From contig NZ_JAFMZM010000001.1 of NCBI RefSeq assembly GCF_024436375.1, forward strand, positions 372,001-436,000: a DNA stretch of 64,000 nt. The letters are read 5' to 3'. Each line of letters begins with the position of its first letter. The first letter of the stretch is position 1. The position numbers and the translations under genes are program-made. This document shows positions 33,363-42,104 of this stretch, in pieces. A model generated the notes under the pieces. The model did no database searches. It was not told where the DNA came from and saw nothing but the letters and a program-made list of their open reading frames with translations. The DNA is from Nocardioides astragali. Its GTDB lineage: Bacteria > Actinomycetota > Actinomycetes > Propionibacteriales > Nocardioidaceae.

Positions 33363-33939
33363 GGCACAGCGAGCGGCTGCCTCGACGAAGATCGTCATCG
33401 CCGGCGGCTTCGGCGTCGGCAAGTCGACGCTCGTCGGCGCCGTGTCGGAGATCGACCCGCTGCGCACCGAGGCGCTCGTCACCAACGAGTCCGAGGGCGT
33501 CGACGATCTGGCCGCCGTGCCCACCAAGGCCACCACGACGGTGGCCATGGACTTCGGTCGCCTCACCCTGGCCGAGGACCTGGTCCTCTACCTCTTCGGT
33601 ACGCCGGGACAGCGCCGCTTCTGGTTCATGTGGGACGACCTGTGCCGCGGTGCCATCGGCGCCATCGTGCTGGTCGACGTGGCGCGCCTCGACGAGTCGT
33701 TCTCGCCACTGGACTACTTCGAGTCCAAGGGCATCCCCTTCATCGTCGCCGTCAACGAGTTCGACGGCGTGCCGCGCTACCCCGTCGAGGAGATCGCCGC
33801 CGCGCTGGCCCTGCCGGCCGAGGTGCCGATCATCAGCCTCGACGCCCGCGACCGCGAGCAGGCCAAGGGTGCGCTCGTGAAGATCACCGAATACTCCCTC
33901 ATGCGACTTCGTGAGTCGCTCACCGCGAATGCGAACTAG
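33343..33939 (+). CDS. cvnD: Conservon small GTPase CvnD
   Basis: 198-residue Ras-like GTP-binding protein of the conservon family. P-loop GGFGVGKST at residues 21-29; GTPGQRRFWF at 86-95 carries the switch-II glycine; VNEFD at 137-141 takes the place of NKxD; DARDREQAK replaces the SAK motif. The GTG 33343 has AAAGGA nine bases upstream and gives the usual length; an ATG at 33310 would add 11 residues. Conservon GTPases in Streptomyces regulate development and antibiotic production; here the output is unknown, and no P450 (CvnE/F) follows. A solute-binding protein gene starts 4 bp later. Confidence 0.88.
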   Translation: MDFETTKAQRAAASTKIVIAGGFGVGKSTLVGAVSEIDPLRTEALVTNESEGVDDLAAVPTKATTTVAMDFGRLTLAEDLVLYLFGTPGQRRFWFMWDDLCRGAIGAIVLVDVARLDESFSPLDYFESKGIPFIVAVNEFDGVPRYPVEEIAAALALPAEVPIISLDARDREQAKGALVKITEYSLMRLRESLTANAN

Positions 33940-33943
33940 TGAC

Positions 33944-34759
33944 ATGACCCGAGCAGCTCGTCGTCCCCACCCTGCCCGCGCCGCGGCAGCAGCCCTGTCC
34001 TCAGCGGTCCTGATGGTCACGCTGAGCGCCTGCGGTGGCAGCGCCAGCGGGGAGTCCACGGACGCCCTCAGTGACGTCTCGCCGGTCTTCGAGGGCGCGC
34101 TCACCGTGTGCACGGACATGCCCTACGCGCCGTTCGAGTACGAGGAGAAGGGAAAGCCGACCGGTTTCGACATCGACCTGGTGCGGAAGGTCGCCGATGA
34201 GCTCAAGGTCGACCTCGACGTGGTCGACGTCGCCTTCGACGACATCATCTCGGGCACCTCGCTCAACAACGACGTGTGCGACGTGGCCATCTCGGCCATC
34301 ACCGTCACCGGTGAACGGGCTCGTGTCCTCGACTTCTCCAGCCCGTACTTCGACGCCAAGCAGGCCCTCGTCACGCCGCGCGGCTCGGGCCTCGACGAGA
34401 TCGCCGAGCTGAGTGGCACCCGCGTCGGCGTGCACCAGGACACCACCGGTGAGATCTACATGGGCGACTACGCACCCGAGGGCACCGAGGTCGTCCCCTA
34501 CGAGGACTTCGCCGACCTGCTGGAGGCGCTCGAGGCCGGGGAGCTCGACGCGGCGATGCTCGACAACACGGTGTCCGGTCAGGTCGTCACCGACAACCCG
34601 AGGCTCAAGCTCGCCCGCGAGTTCGACACCGGCGAGCAGTACGGCATGGCGGTGAGGAAGGACGGCAACATCCCGCTGCTGCGCACGATCAACAGCACCA
34701 TCGCCGACCTCCGTGAGGACGGCACCTACAACAAGATCTTCAACAAGTACTTCGACTGA
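33944..34759 (+). CDS. Amino-acid-type solute-binding lipoprotein (SBP_bac_3)
   Basis: 271-residue lipoprotein with an Arg-rich N-terminus, a hydrophobic signal and a lipobox LSAC near residue 28, then a SBP_bac_3 (glutamine-binding-like) domain: LTVCTDMPYAPFEYEEKGKPTG, VTGERARVLDFSSPYFDAKQALVTPRGS, GVHQDTTGE and a closing EDGTYNKIFNKYFD. No permease or ATPase gene is adjacent. It sits 4 bp after cvnD, an unusual neighbour that may deliver ligand to the CvnA sensor, or be a free extra gene. ATG 33944 chosen; ATG 33929 overlaps the cvnD stop. Followed by a strong terminator. Confidence 0.8.
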   Translation: MTRAARRPHPARAAAAALSSAVLMVTLSACGGSASGESTDALSDVSPVFEGALTVCTDMPYAPFEYEEKGKPTGFDIDLVRKVADELKVDLDVVDVAFDDIISGTSLNNDVCDVAISAITVTGERARVLDFSSPYFDAKQALVTPRGSGLDEIAELSGTRVGVHQDTTGEIYMGDYAPEGTEVVPYEDFADLLEALEAGELDAAMLDNTVSGQVVTDNPRLKLAREFDTGEQYGMAVRKDGNIPLLRTINSTIADLREDGTYNKIFNKYFD

Positions 34760-34766
34760 TCCACAT

Positions 34767-34803
34767 CGACGCCGATCCGGTCCCCCCGACCGGGTCGGCG
34801 TCG
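34767..34803. terminator. Hairpin terminator after the cvn-SBP operon
   Basis: CGACGCCGA (34767-34775) and CCGGTC (34777-34782) pair with GACCGG (34788-34793) and TCGGCGTCG (34795-34803); a single T-G mismatch separates the two stem parts and the loop is CCCCC. It is placed 8 bases after the SBP stop. Confidence 0.7.
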
Positions 34804-34850
34804 TCGTGCGTCCCGGCCAGGATGGCGGCATGGCTGTGGCGCCCCCGGGT

Positions 34851-36020
34851 CTACGGGGCGACGGTGAGGAAGAGGAACGCCGCCAGCAGGACGAGGTGCA
34901 CGCCTCCTTGCAGCGGCTTGGCCCGACCCGGTACGACCGTCAGGATCGCCACCGCGGCCGTCAGGAGCAGCAGCACGCTCTGCAGCTGGTTGAGCCCGAG
35001 CTCGAGCGGGCCGTCGAGCCACAGGGAGGCGACGGCGATGGCGGGGATGGTGAGGCCGATGGACGCCATCGCCGACCCGAGCGCCAGGTTGAGGCTGACC
35101 TGGACGCGGTTGCGCGTGGCGGCGCGGACCGCCGCGATCGTCTCGGGGGCGAGCACGAGGAGTGCGATGACCACGCCGACCACCGCGTGGGGGAACCCGA
35201 GCGCGGCGACGCCCGACTCGATGGCCGGGGACTCGATCTTGGCCAGCCCCACGACGGCCACGAGGGACGCCACGAGCAGGGCGAGGCTGGTGTAGGCCGC
35301 ACGGTCGGTGGGCGGGTCGGCGTGACCGTCCTCGTCGAGGTCGACCGGGTCGTGCTCGAAGGAGCCGGCGCTGTCGCCTCCGGCGGCGCGGTGGGCGGCG
35401 GCCTCGCCGGCCGAGGTGACCAACGGCGAGTGCCCGCCCTGGGTCACCGGGAGGAAGAAGTCGCGGTGCCGGATGGTCTGGGTGAAGACGAACATCCCGT
35501 AGAGCGCCAGCGACGCGATGGCGGCGAAGGTCAGCTGGGCTCCGGTGAACTCCGGCCCCGGCTCCGAGGTCGTCACCGACGGGACGACCAGGCACAGCAC
35601 CGCCAGCGCGATCACCGTGGCCAGGGCGGCACCGGTGCCCTCCGGGTTGAAGACCGCGAGGTGGTGCTTGAGCGCCCCGACGAGCAGCGAGATGCCGACG
35701 ATGCCGTTGACGGTGATCATCACCGCGGCGAAGACCGTGTCGCGGGCCAGGCCCGCGGTGTCCTTGTCGGTGGTCACCATGAGGGTGACGATGAGTCCCA
35801 CCTCGATGATCGTGACCGCGACCGCGAGGACCAGCGAGCCGTAGGGCTCGCCCACGCGGTGCGCGACGACCTCGGCGTGGTGCACCGCCGCGAGCACGGC
35901 ACCGACGAGCAGCAGCGCGAGCACGGCCAGCACGAGCGATCCCGGGTGCCGTCCCCACGTCAGCACCAGCGCCACGGCAGCCAGGAGGGGAGTGACGGTC
36001 GTCCACGAGAGCCGGGGCAT
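34851..36020 (-). CDS. Ca2+/H+ antiporter, ChaA/CAX family
   Basis: 389-residue protein with about eleven hydrophobic segments. The two CaCA repeats are visible: AVTIIEVGLIVTLMV...DTVFAAVMITVNGIVG (residues ~69-108) and LLVLAPETIAAVRAATRN (~292-309) with SLNLALGSAMASIGLTIPAIAV following. An acidic loop HDPVDLDEDGHADPPTD lies between. This is the calcium (or sodium)/proton exchanger group that exports cations. TAGGGT lies six bases before the ATG. It converges on the SBP gene across the terminator. Confidence 0.85.
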   Translation of the reverse strand: MPRLSWTTVTPLLAAVALVLTWGRHPGSLVLAVLALLLVGAVLAAVHHAEVVAHRVGEPYGSLVLAVAVTIIEVGLIVTLMVTTDKDTAGLARDTVFAAVMITVNGIVGISLLVGALKHHLAVFNPEGTGAALATVIALAVLCLVVPSVTTSEPGPEFTGAQLTFAAIASLALYGMFVFTQTIRHRDFFLPVTQGGHSPLVTSAGEAAAHRAAGGDSAGSFEHDPVDLDEDGHADPPTDRAAYTSLALLVASLVAVVGLAKIESPAIESGVAALGFPHAVVGVVIALLVLAPETIAAVRAATRNRVQVSLNLALGSAMASIGLTIPAIAVASLWLDGPLELGLNQLQSVLLLLTAAVAILTVVPGRAKPLQGGVHLVLLAAFLFLTVAP

Positions 36021-36078
36021 GCCGCCACCCTAGGGACCCCGGCCCAGCCCTCGACTCAGCCCTCGAGCCTGCTCCCGC

Positions 36079-37107
36079 TCAGCTCTCGGGGGTGGTGAGC
36101 TTCTCGAGCCGTGCCCGCAGCAACGGGACCCGGTGGCTGTTGCCGGCGAGCGTGACGTACTGCTCGCCGAAGATCGCCAGCAGGGCGTCGTCGAGGCGGC
36201 GTACGGCTCCGGCGGGGTAGCGGTAGCCCATCCGGCGGATCACCGCGTCGGCGTCCACCGAGGTGAGCAGGTCGCCGAGGTCGTCGACGGTGTCGATGCC
36301 GAGCTCGGCCAGGAGGCCGGCGATCCAGTCGTAGTGGTCGGTGTGCGACCAGCCGGCGTCGCTGTAGTGGCCGGCCAGGAAGGTGGCGAGGTCCTGGCCG
36401 ACGATGTGGTCGGCCTCGCCCTCGGTCGGGTTGCCGGGTGCCGCGGCCTGGATCCGCTCGCGGATGGTCGCGAACTCGCGGTCGGCGAGCTCGATCAGCC
36501 CGGCGGCGAGGGTGAAGCGACGGTCGAGGTCGGCCGCCGCGTCCTCGGGGACGTTGCCCTTGTAGCGGATGTCGTGCTCGAACTCGGCCCACGCGTGCTG
36601 CAGGACCGTCCGCACCTGGACGCTGGCTCGATGGCCGGCGAGGTCCGCGTGGGCGTCGCCGTCGCCCGGCTCGCCCTGCGCCGGCCCGTCGGTCGTGCGC
36701 ACCAGCAGGTGGCGGCTGGCATAGCCGAAGCGGCCCGACCGGGCGGTCTCCTCGCCGAGGTCGCGGTCGTCGAGGATGGTGAGCTCGTCGGCGAGGAGCT
36801 CGGCCACGGCGGCGACGTCGCTGTGGACGTAGGTGATGACGCGTACGCCGATCTGGTCGGTGATCTGCCCGAGCGGCTCGGGGTAGAGGGGGCTGCCGTC
36901 CTCGGTGCGGTTGGCCTTGGCCGCGAACGAGGCCACGCTCTTGGTACGCCCGGTGACGCTGAGGTAGTCGATCCCGGCGTCGTCGAGCAGGGTGCGGATC
37001 AGCGTGACGTAGCCCGCCGTCGCGGCGGCGAGCTGCGGCTGACGCGAGGCGTAGGTGCGTACGGCCTCACGCACCGGCTCCCGCTCGGCGGATCCAGGCT
37101 CGCTCAT
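36079..37107 (-). CDS. RelA/SpoT-domain (p)ppGpp synthetase-like protein
   Basis: 342-residue protein with a synthetase-type fold: GRTKSVASFAAK near residue 60 (the G.KS loop), ITDQIGVRVITYVHSD around 90-105, and VQVRTVLQHAWAEFEHDIRYKG near 165-186, the closing RelA_SpoT motif. It lacks the HD hydrolase and TGS-ACT domains of full Rel, so it resembles small alarmone synthetases with an extended C-terminal helical domain (~210-342) of unknown role. CAGGGT lies seven bases before the ATG. Divergent from the lipoprotein at 37221. Confidence 0.75.
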   Translation of the reverse strand: MSEPGSAEREPVREAVRTYASRQPQLAAATAGYVTLIRTLLDDAGIDYLSVTGRTKSVASFAAKANRTEDGSPLYPEPLGQITDQIGVRVITYVHSDVAAVAELLADELTILDDRDLGEETARSGRFGYASRHLLVRTTDGPAQGEPGDGDAHADLAGHRASVQVRTVLQHAWAEFEHDIRYKGNVPEDAAADLDRRFTLAAGLIELADREFATIRERIQAAAPGNPTEGEADHIVGQDLATFLAGHYSDAGWSHTDHYDWIAGLLAELGIDTVDDLGDLLTSVDADAVIRRMGYRYPAGAVRRLDDALLAIFGEQYVTLAGNSHRVPLLRARLEKLTTPES

Positions 37108-37220
37108 GGCGCACACCCTGCCAGACCGGCAGGCCGGCCGGTCACGACGAGCCCGGCCGACGAGCCCCGACGACGAGCCTGGCGGGGGAGCGGCCGCGGG
37201 GTGGCTATCGTCAGATCACC

Positions 37221-37835
37221 ATGACATCCACGTTGAGCACCTCACTGCGCCGCTCGGGCGCCCGCACCCGGTCCGCCCTCGTCCTCGCCGCAGGCATCGC
37301 CCTGTCAGCCGGTCTCACCGGCTGCGGCTCAGACGGTGCGTCCGGCGGTGGCGACGACACCGCGACCGACCCGGCCCCCTCCTCCAGCACACCTCCACCC
37401 GCGGAGGACGCCCCCGCCGAGTCCCCGACGGAGACGAGCACACCCGAGACCGGCAGCGGCTCGCTCGAGACGATCGAGGCGATCGGCTCGGCAGGCGTCA
37501 CCGAGGCCACCCTCCTCAGCGCCACGGAGGCGGGCGGTGCCGAGTCGACGCTCGCCTTCGCGCTCGACACCGACCAGGCCAGGGCCGACTTCGGCGCGCA
37601 GTTCGAGGGCCGCTTCGGCGACACGGTGAGCGCCGCGGCGGTGGACGCCATGGAGCAGGCGCCGGACTCCACGACCTACGGCGCGACCGTCTCCATCGGC
37701 TGCGACGCGCCCCGCGGGGTCGCCGTCGAGGCGGGAGAGGCGGGCTTCGAGGTCATCCCCCGGCTGCCGAAGAAGGGCGTCCAGTGCCTGGCGCCGGTCA
37801 CCTACGTGGTCCTCTTCAACGCGCCGAACGCCTGA
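37221..37835 (+). CDS. Secreted lipoprotein of unknown function
   Basis: 204-residue lipoprotein: N-terminal Arg residues, hydrophobic segment SALVLAAGIALSAGL, lipobox LTGC at about residues 33-36, then a Ser/Thr/Pro/Asp-rich linker (~40-80) and a globular part containing ATLAFALDT-like and VSIGCDAPRGVAVEAGEAGFEVIP segments, ending in KKGVQC..PVTYVVLFNAPN. Two cysteines could bond. No family recognised. TATCGT at 37206-37211 is the likely -10. The stop is 3 bp from that of the convergent glycosidase gene. Confidence 0.7.
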   Translation: MTSTLSTSLRRSGARTRSALVLAAGIALSAGLTGCGSDGASGGGDDTATDPAPSSSTPPPAEDAPAESPTETSTPETGSGSLETIEAIGSAGVTEATLLSATEAGGAESTLAFALDTDQARADFGAQFEGRFGDTVSAAAVDAMEQAPDSTTYGATVSIGCDAPRGVAVEAGEAGFEVIPRLPKKGVQCLAPVTYVVLFNAPNA

Positions 37836-37838
37836 GCC

Positions 37839-39251
37839 TCAGGACGGCGTCGGGGCCGGCGGAGTCGGCGTCACCGTCGGGGTCGGGGTCGGGGTGGGCG
37901 TGGGCGTGGGCAGGATCGGGACCACTGGCGGCAGCGGGGCCCCGTAGAACAGGCCGAAGCCGTTGGGCACCTTGCGCTCGCTGCCGTCCGACGGCTCGTT
38001 GACGATCGCCATGGCGCCGGTGCCGTTGCGGGTGTACATCGCCGACGAGCCGCCACCGTCGAGGTTGATCGCGTTCTCCACCCCGAGCGCCGTCATGAAG
38101 TCGGCGAGCTCGACCATCGTGTAGCCGCGGCTGACCGCCGATCGCCCGTCCACGACGAGGATGTGCAGCTTGCGCCCGTCGGCGTCGATGCCGACCGCCG
38201 TACGCGGGTGGGCGATGGTGTTGTTGATGACGGTGCGCACCCCGTTGACGAGCAGCGGTCGGTCGCCGCTGATCGCTGCCGTCGGGCGGCCACCCTCGAT
38301 CCGCTTCGACAAGGTGATCCGCTGCCGCGGCTGCACGCTCTTGAGCTGCTTGGCTGCCTTCCCGACGCCGATGAGCACCCGATCCTTGGAGCGGATCTTC
38401 CGGCCGGACGAGAGCTGGCTCCGGTTGGAGACCACCCGGTTCTTGCGGAGCACGACCTCGCGGGCGTTCTTCTTCCCGCCGGTGACGTCGTATCCCTTGG
38501 TCCGGTTGAAGGCGTGGGTGAAGACCCCGATCTGGCCGCGCGGCACGCGCGGGTGGTTGAAGCCGCTGACGAGCCAGTCGCGCTGCTGCCGGATGGTGTA
38601 CTGCACGCTCAGCGGGCTGACGTGCGGGCCCGACTCGTCGAACCACAGGGTGGAGTTCACGCCGGGGATCCACCCCTCGCGCGACCCGGTGAGCACGCCG
38701 CCGTCGTCGATGGTCACGCCGAGGGGCGCGTCCGTGCGACCGATGTCGAAGAAGTCGCCGTTGACCGCGGCGAGGGCGCCGCTCCACCGGCCGAGCTGGC
38801 TCACCGTGCGGCGGCTGGTGACGAAGCTGGGGGTCAGGGCGCCGAAGCTGATGCTGGCAGCGTCGAGGTTGACCGTCACCAGGTTCATCCGGACCTGCCC
38901 GATCGGCTGGCGGCCGTCCACCTGGTCCCACTCGCGCAGCGTCACGCCGGGCGCGATCTCGTACGTCGTCTCGTTGGCGACCACCGCGGCGCGGCCACGC
39001 CCGTTGACCGGGTCGCCGACCACGACGCCCGGTTTGCCGTCCGAGGTCTGGTTGCGACCGCGGTAGCCGCTCTTGCCGCCTGACGTGAGCTCCGCACGGC
39101 TGGAGGTCGTCGACTCACCGCTCGGGTCGCCGTCGTCGGCGACCGACGGGCCGACCCCGAGGCCGGCGACGAGCACCCCGGCGGTGGTGAAGGTCAGGGC
39201 CCGGCTGCGGGTCAGCTGGGAGGGCAGGGAGCGGCGCGGGAAGACAGACAC
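37839..39251 (-). CDS. Secreted phosphodiester glycosidase (NAGPA) family protein
   Basis: 470-residue exported protein: N-terminal Arg-rich region and hydrophobic signal (ALTFTTAGVLVAGLGVG), Ser/Thr-rich linker, then an NAGPA domain (~280-440 in the precursor) with AAVNGDFFDIGRTDAPLGV, RTAVGIDADGRKLHILVVDGR and NLDGGGSSAMYTRNG, characteristic of phosphodiester glycosidases that remove GlcNAc caps in phosphodiesters. The C-terminus is a PTPTPTPT tail. The TACTCT box (39259-39264) lies seven bases before the GTG at 39251, which is therefore taken as the start; an upstream open frame to 39329 has no support. Confidence 0.8.
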   Translation of the reverse strand: MSVFPRRSLPSQLTRSRALTFTTAGVLVAGLGVGPSVADDGDPSGESTTSSRAELTSGGKSGYRGRNQTSDGKPGVVVGDPVNGRGRAAVVANETTYEIAPGVTLREWDQVDGRQPIGQVRMNLVTVNLDAASISFGALTPSFVTSRRTVSQLGRWSGALAAVNGDFFDIGRTDAPLGVTIDDGGVLTGSREGWIPGVNSTLWFDESGPHVSPLSVQYTIRQQRDWLVSGFNHPRVPRGQIGVFTHAFNRTKGYDVTGGKKNAREVVLRKNRVVSNRSQLSSGRKIRSKDRVLIGVGKAAKQLKSVQPRQRITLSKRIEGGRPTAAISGDRPLLVNGVRTVINNTIAHPRTAVGIDADGRKLHILVVDGRSAVSRGYTMVELADFMTALGVENAINLDGGGSSAMYTRNGTGAMAIVNEPSDGSERKVPNGFGLFYGAPLPPVVPILPTPTPTPTPTPTVTPTPPAPTPS

Positions 39252-39258
39252 GCGTTCC

Positions 39259-39264
39259 AGAGTA
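39259..39264 (-). promoter_or_regulatory. -10 box 7 bases before glycosidase GTG
   Basis: TACTCT read on the minus strand, followed by GGAACGC and the GTG at 39251. The same TACTCT-GGA arrangement occurs before the DUF3000 gene (60555-60560). Confidence 0.45.
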
Positions 39265-39354
39265 AAGGACGTCGTGGGACTGGTGGGAAAATTGGGAACA
39301 CCGGCGCTGCGGCGCGTCAGGCTGTCCACCCCCTCCCGGACGCCGGCGAGCGCC

Positions 39355-39360
39355 TAGGCT
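39355..39360 (+). promoter_or_regulatory. -10 box 7 bases before methyltransferase GTG
   Basis: TAGGCT followed by GCCGGGC and the GTG at 39368; implies leaderless transcription of the DNA methyltransferase. Confidence 0.4.
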
Positions 39361-39367
39361 GCCGGGC

Positions 39368-40558
39368 GTGCCCGAGACGCCCCCTGTGTGGAACACCTTC
39401 CACGCCGGCGACAACCTCGACGTGCTGCCCCGCCTCGAGCCAGGCTCCGTGGACCTCGTCTACACCGACCCTCCCTACAACACCGGCAACGACTTCGCCT
39501 ACGCCGACCGCTTCCGCGACGACGCCCACGCCGATCCGTACGCCGGCCGGCACGCCGCGTGGACGGCGATGATGCGCCCGCGGCTGGAGGCCGTGCGCGA
39601 GGTGCTGGCACCCCACGGCGCGGTCTTCATGAGCATCGACGACAACGAGGCGGCGCACCTGCGGCTGCTGATGGACGAGGTGTTCGGGGAGGCCAACTTC
39701 CTCGCGCAGATCGTGGTGAACCTCAACCCCAAGGGCCGCCAGCTCGGCCGGGGGTTCGCGACCAGCCACGAGTACGTCCTGGCGTACGCCCGGAACCTGT
39801 CGTCGTGCGCGGTCGACGGCAGCTCGACCGCGTCCGTCGACGAGGCCGACTTCCCGCTGCGCACGCCGGACGGGCGACGCTTCCGCTACCTCCCGCTGCG
39901 CAACACCAACAAGAAGTTCAACCCGGTGAGCGCCCCGACCCTGCACTTCGCGCTGCACGGCGACCCCGTCACGGGCCGCGTCGCCACGACCGAGTTCCCC
40001 GGGAGCCAGGCCCTCACCCCGGTGTTCGGCGACGGGCGCCCGGCCGTGTGGCGCTGGTCGCGACCGCGTGTCGACGAGCGCCCCGACGACCTGGAGTGCC
40101 GCGTGATCCGCGGGCGTACGGGCGCGCGGGTCGACATCTTCCAGCGGGACTGGCTGCACCGCGAGGGCGGACGTCGCAAGAAGCTGCGGACCATCTGGCT
40201 GGCGGAGGAGATCGGCTCGACCGACACCGCAGTCGCCGAGCTCAAGGCCCTGGTCGGCCACGTCTTCGAGTCGCCGAAGCCGACCGGGCTGGTGCGGCGG
40301 ATCCTCGAGACCGTGCCCCGTGACGTGGTGGTGCTCGACCCGTTCGCCGGCAGCGGCACCACCGGTCACGCGGTCGCGCTGGCCAACGCCGCGGACGGCG
40401 GCACCCGCCGCTGCATCAGCATCAACTCCACCGAGCCGACGCGGGAGGGCTCCAACGCCCGGCTCGCGGGCCTGGCGACCGTCGCCGACATCACCCGCGC
40501 CCGGCTGGCCGCGGTCGCCGAGTGCGTCGGCGGCGGGCTCGAGACCTCCGTTGGTTGA
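39368..40558 (+). CDS. Orphan beta-class DNA methyltransferase
   Basis: 396-residue N6-adenine or N4-cytosine DNA methyltransferase. The catalytic DPPY is at residues 34-37 (VYTDPPYNTGNDF), ahead of a ~180-residue central variable region, and the AdoMet motif DPFAGSGTTGHA comes late (~320-331), the beta-group order typical of type III Mod and solitary methylases. The region between has KKLRTIWLAEEIG. No restriction subunit or specificity gene lies alongside, so it may mark DNA for regulation or counter phage restriction. The GTG is seven bases from a TAGGCT box. It ends at a REP-like repeat. Confidence 0.82.
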   Translation: MPETPPVWNTFHAGDNLDVLPRLEPGSVDLVYTDPPYNTGNDFAYADRFRDDAHADPYAGRHAAWTAMMRPRLEAVREVLAPHGAVFMSIDDNEAAHLRLLMDEVFGEANFLAQIVVNLNPKGRQLGRGFATSHEYVLAYARNLSSCAVDGSSTASVDEADFPLRTPDGRRFRYLPLRNTNKKFNPVSAPTLHFALHGDPVTGRVATTEFPGSQALTPVFGDGRPAVWRWSRPRVDERPDDLECRVIRGRTGARVDIFQRDWLHREGGRRKKLRTIWLAEEIGSTDTAVAELKALVGHVFESPKPTGLVRRILETVPRDVVVLDPFAGSGTTGHAVALANAADGGTRRCISINSTEPTREGSNARLAGLATVADITRARLAAVAECVGGGLETSVG

Positions 40559-40596
40559 GGAGGTCGCGCAGCGACCGTCACGAAACCGCTCGACCA
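40552..40596. repeat. REP-like palindromic repeat
   Basis: Core GGTCGC-gca-GCGACC (40562-40576) sits within outer arms TGGTTGAG (40552-40559) and CTCGACCA (40589-40596), complementary but for one G-T pair. Its first seven bases (40552-40558) overlap the methyltransferase gene's stop codon. It lies between convergent genes and may also end transcription. Confidence 0.55.
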
Positions 40597-40604
40597 GCGG
40601 CAGG

Positions 40605-42008
40605 TCAGACCCCGGCGGCCCTCTCGAGCGCCTTCAGCTCGTCGTCGAGGTACTGGAGCAGCACCTGCAGGTGGGGCACGGTGCGGCGGCAGCCGGTCAG
40701 CCCGAAGCACATCTTGCCGTCGTAGGACGTGCAGGTGATGTTGAGCGCCATGCCGTTGATCGGGATGGAGAGGGGGTAGGTGCCGGTCAGCTTCGCGCCG
40801 TTCCAGTAGTGGGTCGTACGCGGGCCCGGGACGTTGCTGACGATGAGGTTGTAGGGCGGTCGCACGATGCCCTGCATCCGCAGGACCGGGCCGAGGATCG
40901 CCGGCGCCTGTCCGAGAGCGCTCATCGCGAGGATCTGGGCCGGAGTCATCGCCGAGAGACCCTCCTTGCCGTCCTTCATCGAGCGATGGATGGCTGACAG
41001 CCGCTGGGCCGGGTCGGGCAGGTGCGTGCCGAGCTGGACCATCACGGCGCCCACGGCGTTGCCGCCGTCGGAGGAGGCCAGGTGGGACTGCTTGGCCGCG
41101 AGCCCGACCGGGACCATCGAGACCAGCGTGGTGTCGGGCAGCGCGTCGAGCTCGGCGAGGTAGGTGCGCATCGCACCGCTGACCATCGCCAGCACCACGT
41201 CGTTGATCGTCGTGCCGGTCGACCTGCCGACGGCGCGCAGCCGCTCGACCGGCCAGTCCTGCGCGGCGAAGCGGCGCGAGCCGGTGATGCTCTGGTTGAG
41301 GATCGTGCGCGGGGCGTAGAGCGACAGGGCGGAGGTCTCGTTGCGCACGCTCTTGTTGAGGGTGCGGATCAGCGCACCGGGCATGCCGGCGGCCTCGGAC
41401 GCGATCGCGAGCGCCGTACGCACCGTGGTCGCGGAGACGTCGGAGAGCGACGCGCCCTCGCCGGGGACCTCGTCCTCGCGCGGCCTGGGCGGACGCTTCG
41501 CCCACGGAGCCGGCATGTTGCGCTCGTCGGGGTCGGTGGAGAGCACGCTGGCCAGCAGGCGCATCGCCGAGACGCCGTCGACGAGGGCGTGGTGGGTCTT
41601 GGTGTACATCGCCACGCGACCGTCGCGCAGGCCCTCGATGACGTGGGCCTCCCACAGGGGACGCTCCCAGGCGAGGCGGGTGCTGTGCAGCCGTGAGCAG
41701 AGCTCGAGGAGCTCGCGGATCCGTCCCGGCTTGGGCAGCGCGCTGTGCCGCACGTGGTGCTCGATGTCGAACTGCTCGTCGGGCTGCCACACCAGCTGGC
41801 CGGCCGTGCGGGCCGAGCGGTGCGGGTGCTTGAGGAACAGCGGGGCGATCTCCTCGACATCGCGCATCTGCTCGTACATCTCGCGGACGTAGCTGCGCCC
41901 GGCTCCCGCGGGCTTCTCGAAGAGCTGTAGCCCGCCGACGTGCATCGGCATGTTGCGGTTCTCGGCCAGCAGGAAGCCGGTCGCGGTCGGGTCGATCGGG
42001 TGGACCAC
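40605..42008 (-). CDS. Wax ester synthase / diacylglycerol acyltransferase (WS/DGAT)
   Basis: 467-residue acyltransferase that condenses acyl-CoA with diacylglycerol or fatty alcohols to make triacylglycerol or wax esters. The active-site motif HHALVDG is at residues 139-145, preceded by KTHH; further family features are HPIDPTATGFL near the start, NDVVLAMVSGAMRTYL and NLIVSNVPGP near residue 390. Length matches bacterial WS/DGATs. GTG 42008 has AGAGGAGGT just upstream; extension to 42074 is not supported. It implies storage-lipid synthesis, as in many actinobacteria. Confidence 0.9.
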   Translation of the reverse strand: MVHPIDPTATGFLLAENRNMPMHVGGLQLFEKPAGAGRSYVREMYEQMRDVEEIAPLFLKHPHRSARTAGQLVWQPDEQFDIEHHVRHSALPKPGRIRELLELCSRLHSTRLAWERPLWEAHVIEGLRDGRVAMYTKTHHALVDGVSAMRLLASVLSTDPDERNMPAPWAKRPPRPREDEVPGEGASLSDVSATTVRTALAIASEAAGMPGALIRTLNKSVRNETSALSLYAPRTILNQSITGSRRFAAQDWPVERLRAVGRSTGTTINDVVLAMVSGAMRTYLAELDALPDTTLVSMVPVGLAAKQSHLASSDGGNAVGAVMVQLGTHLPDPAQRLSAIHRSMKDGKEGLSAMTPAQILAMSALGQAPAILGPVLRMQGIVRPPYNLIVSNVPGPRTTHYWNGAKLTGTYPLSIPINGMALNITCTSYDGKMCFGLTGCRRTVPHLQVLLQYLDDELKALERAAGV

Positions 42009-42104
42009 GTGACCTCCTCTGCCCCCGGTCTGGGAGCGTCCGGGCATCCTCTCGTCCCGCGAGCACCGCCACAAGTGAGGGCGCCCAGAGTCTCAGGTCT
42101 CGGC

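Noticed and set aside
39368..40558. Complete restriction-modification system
   Set aside because: No nuclease or specificity gene lies next to the methyltransferase; neighbours are a glycosidase and a wax-ester synthase.
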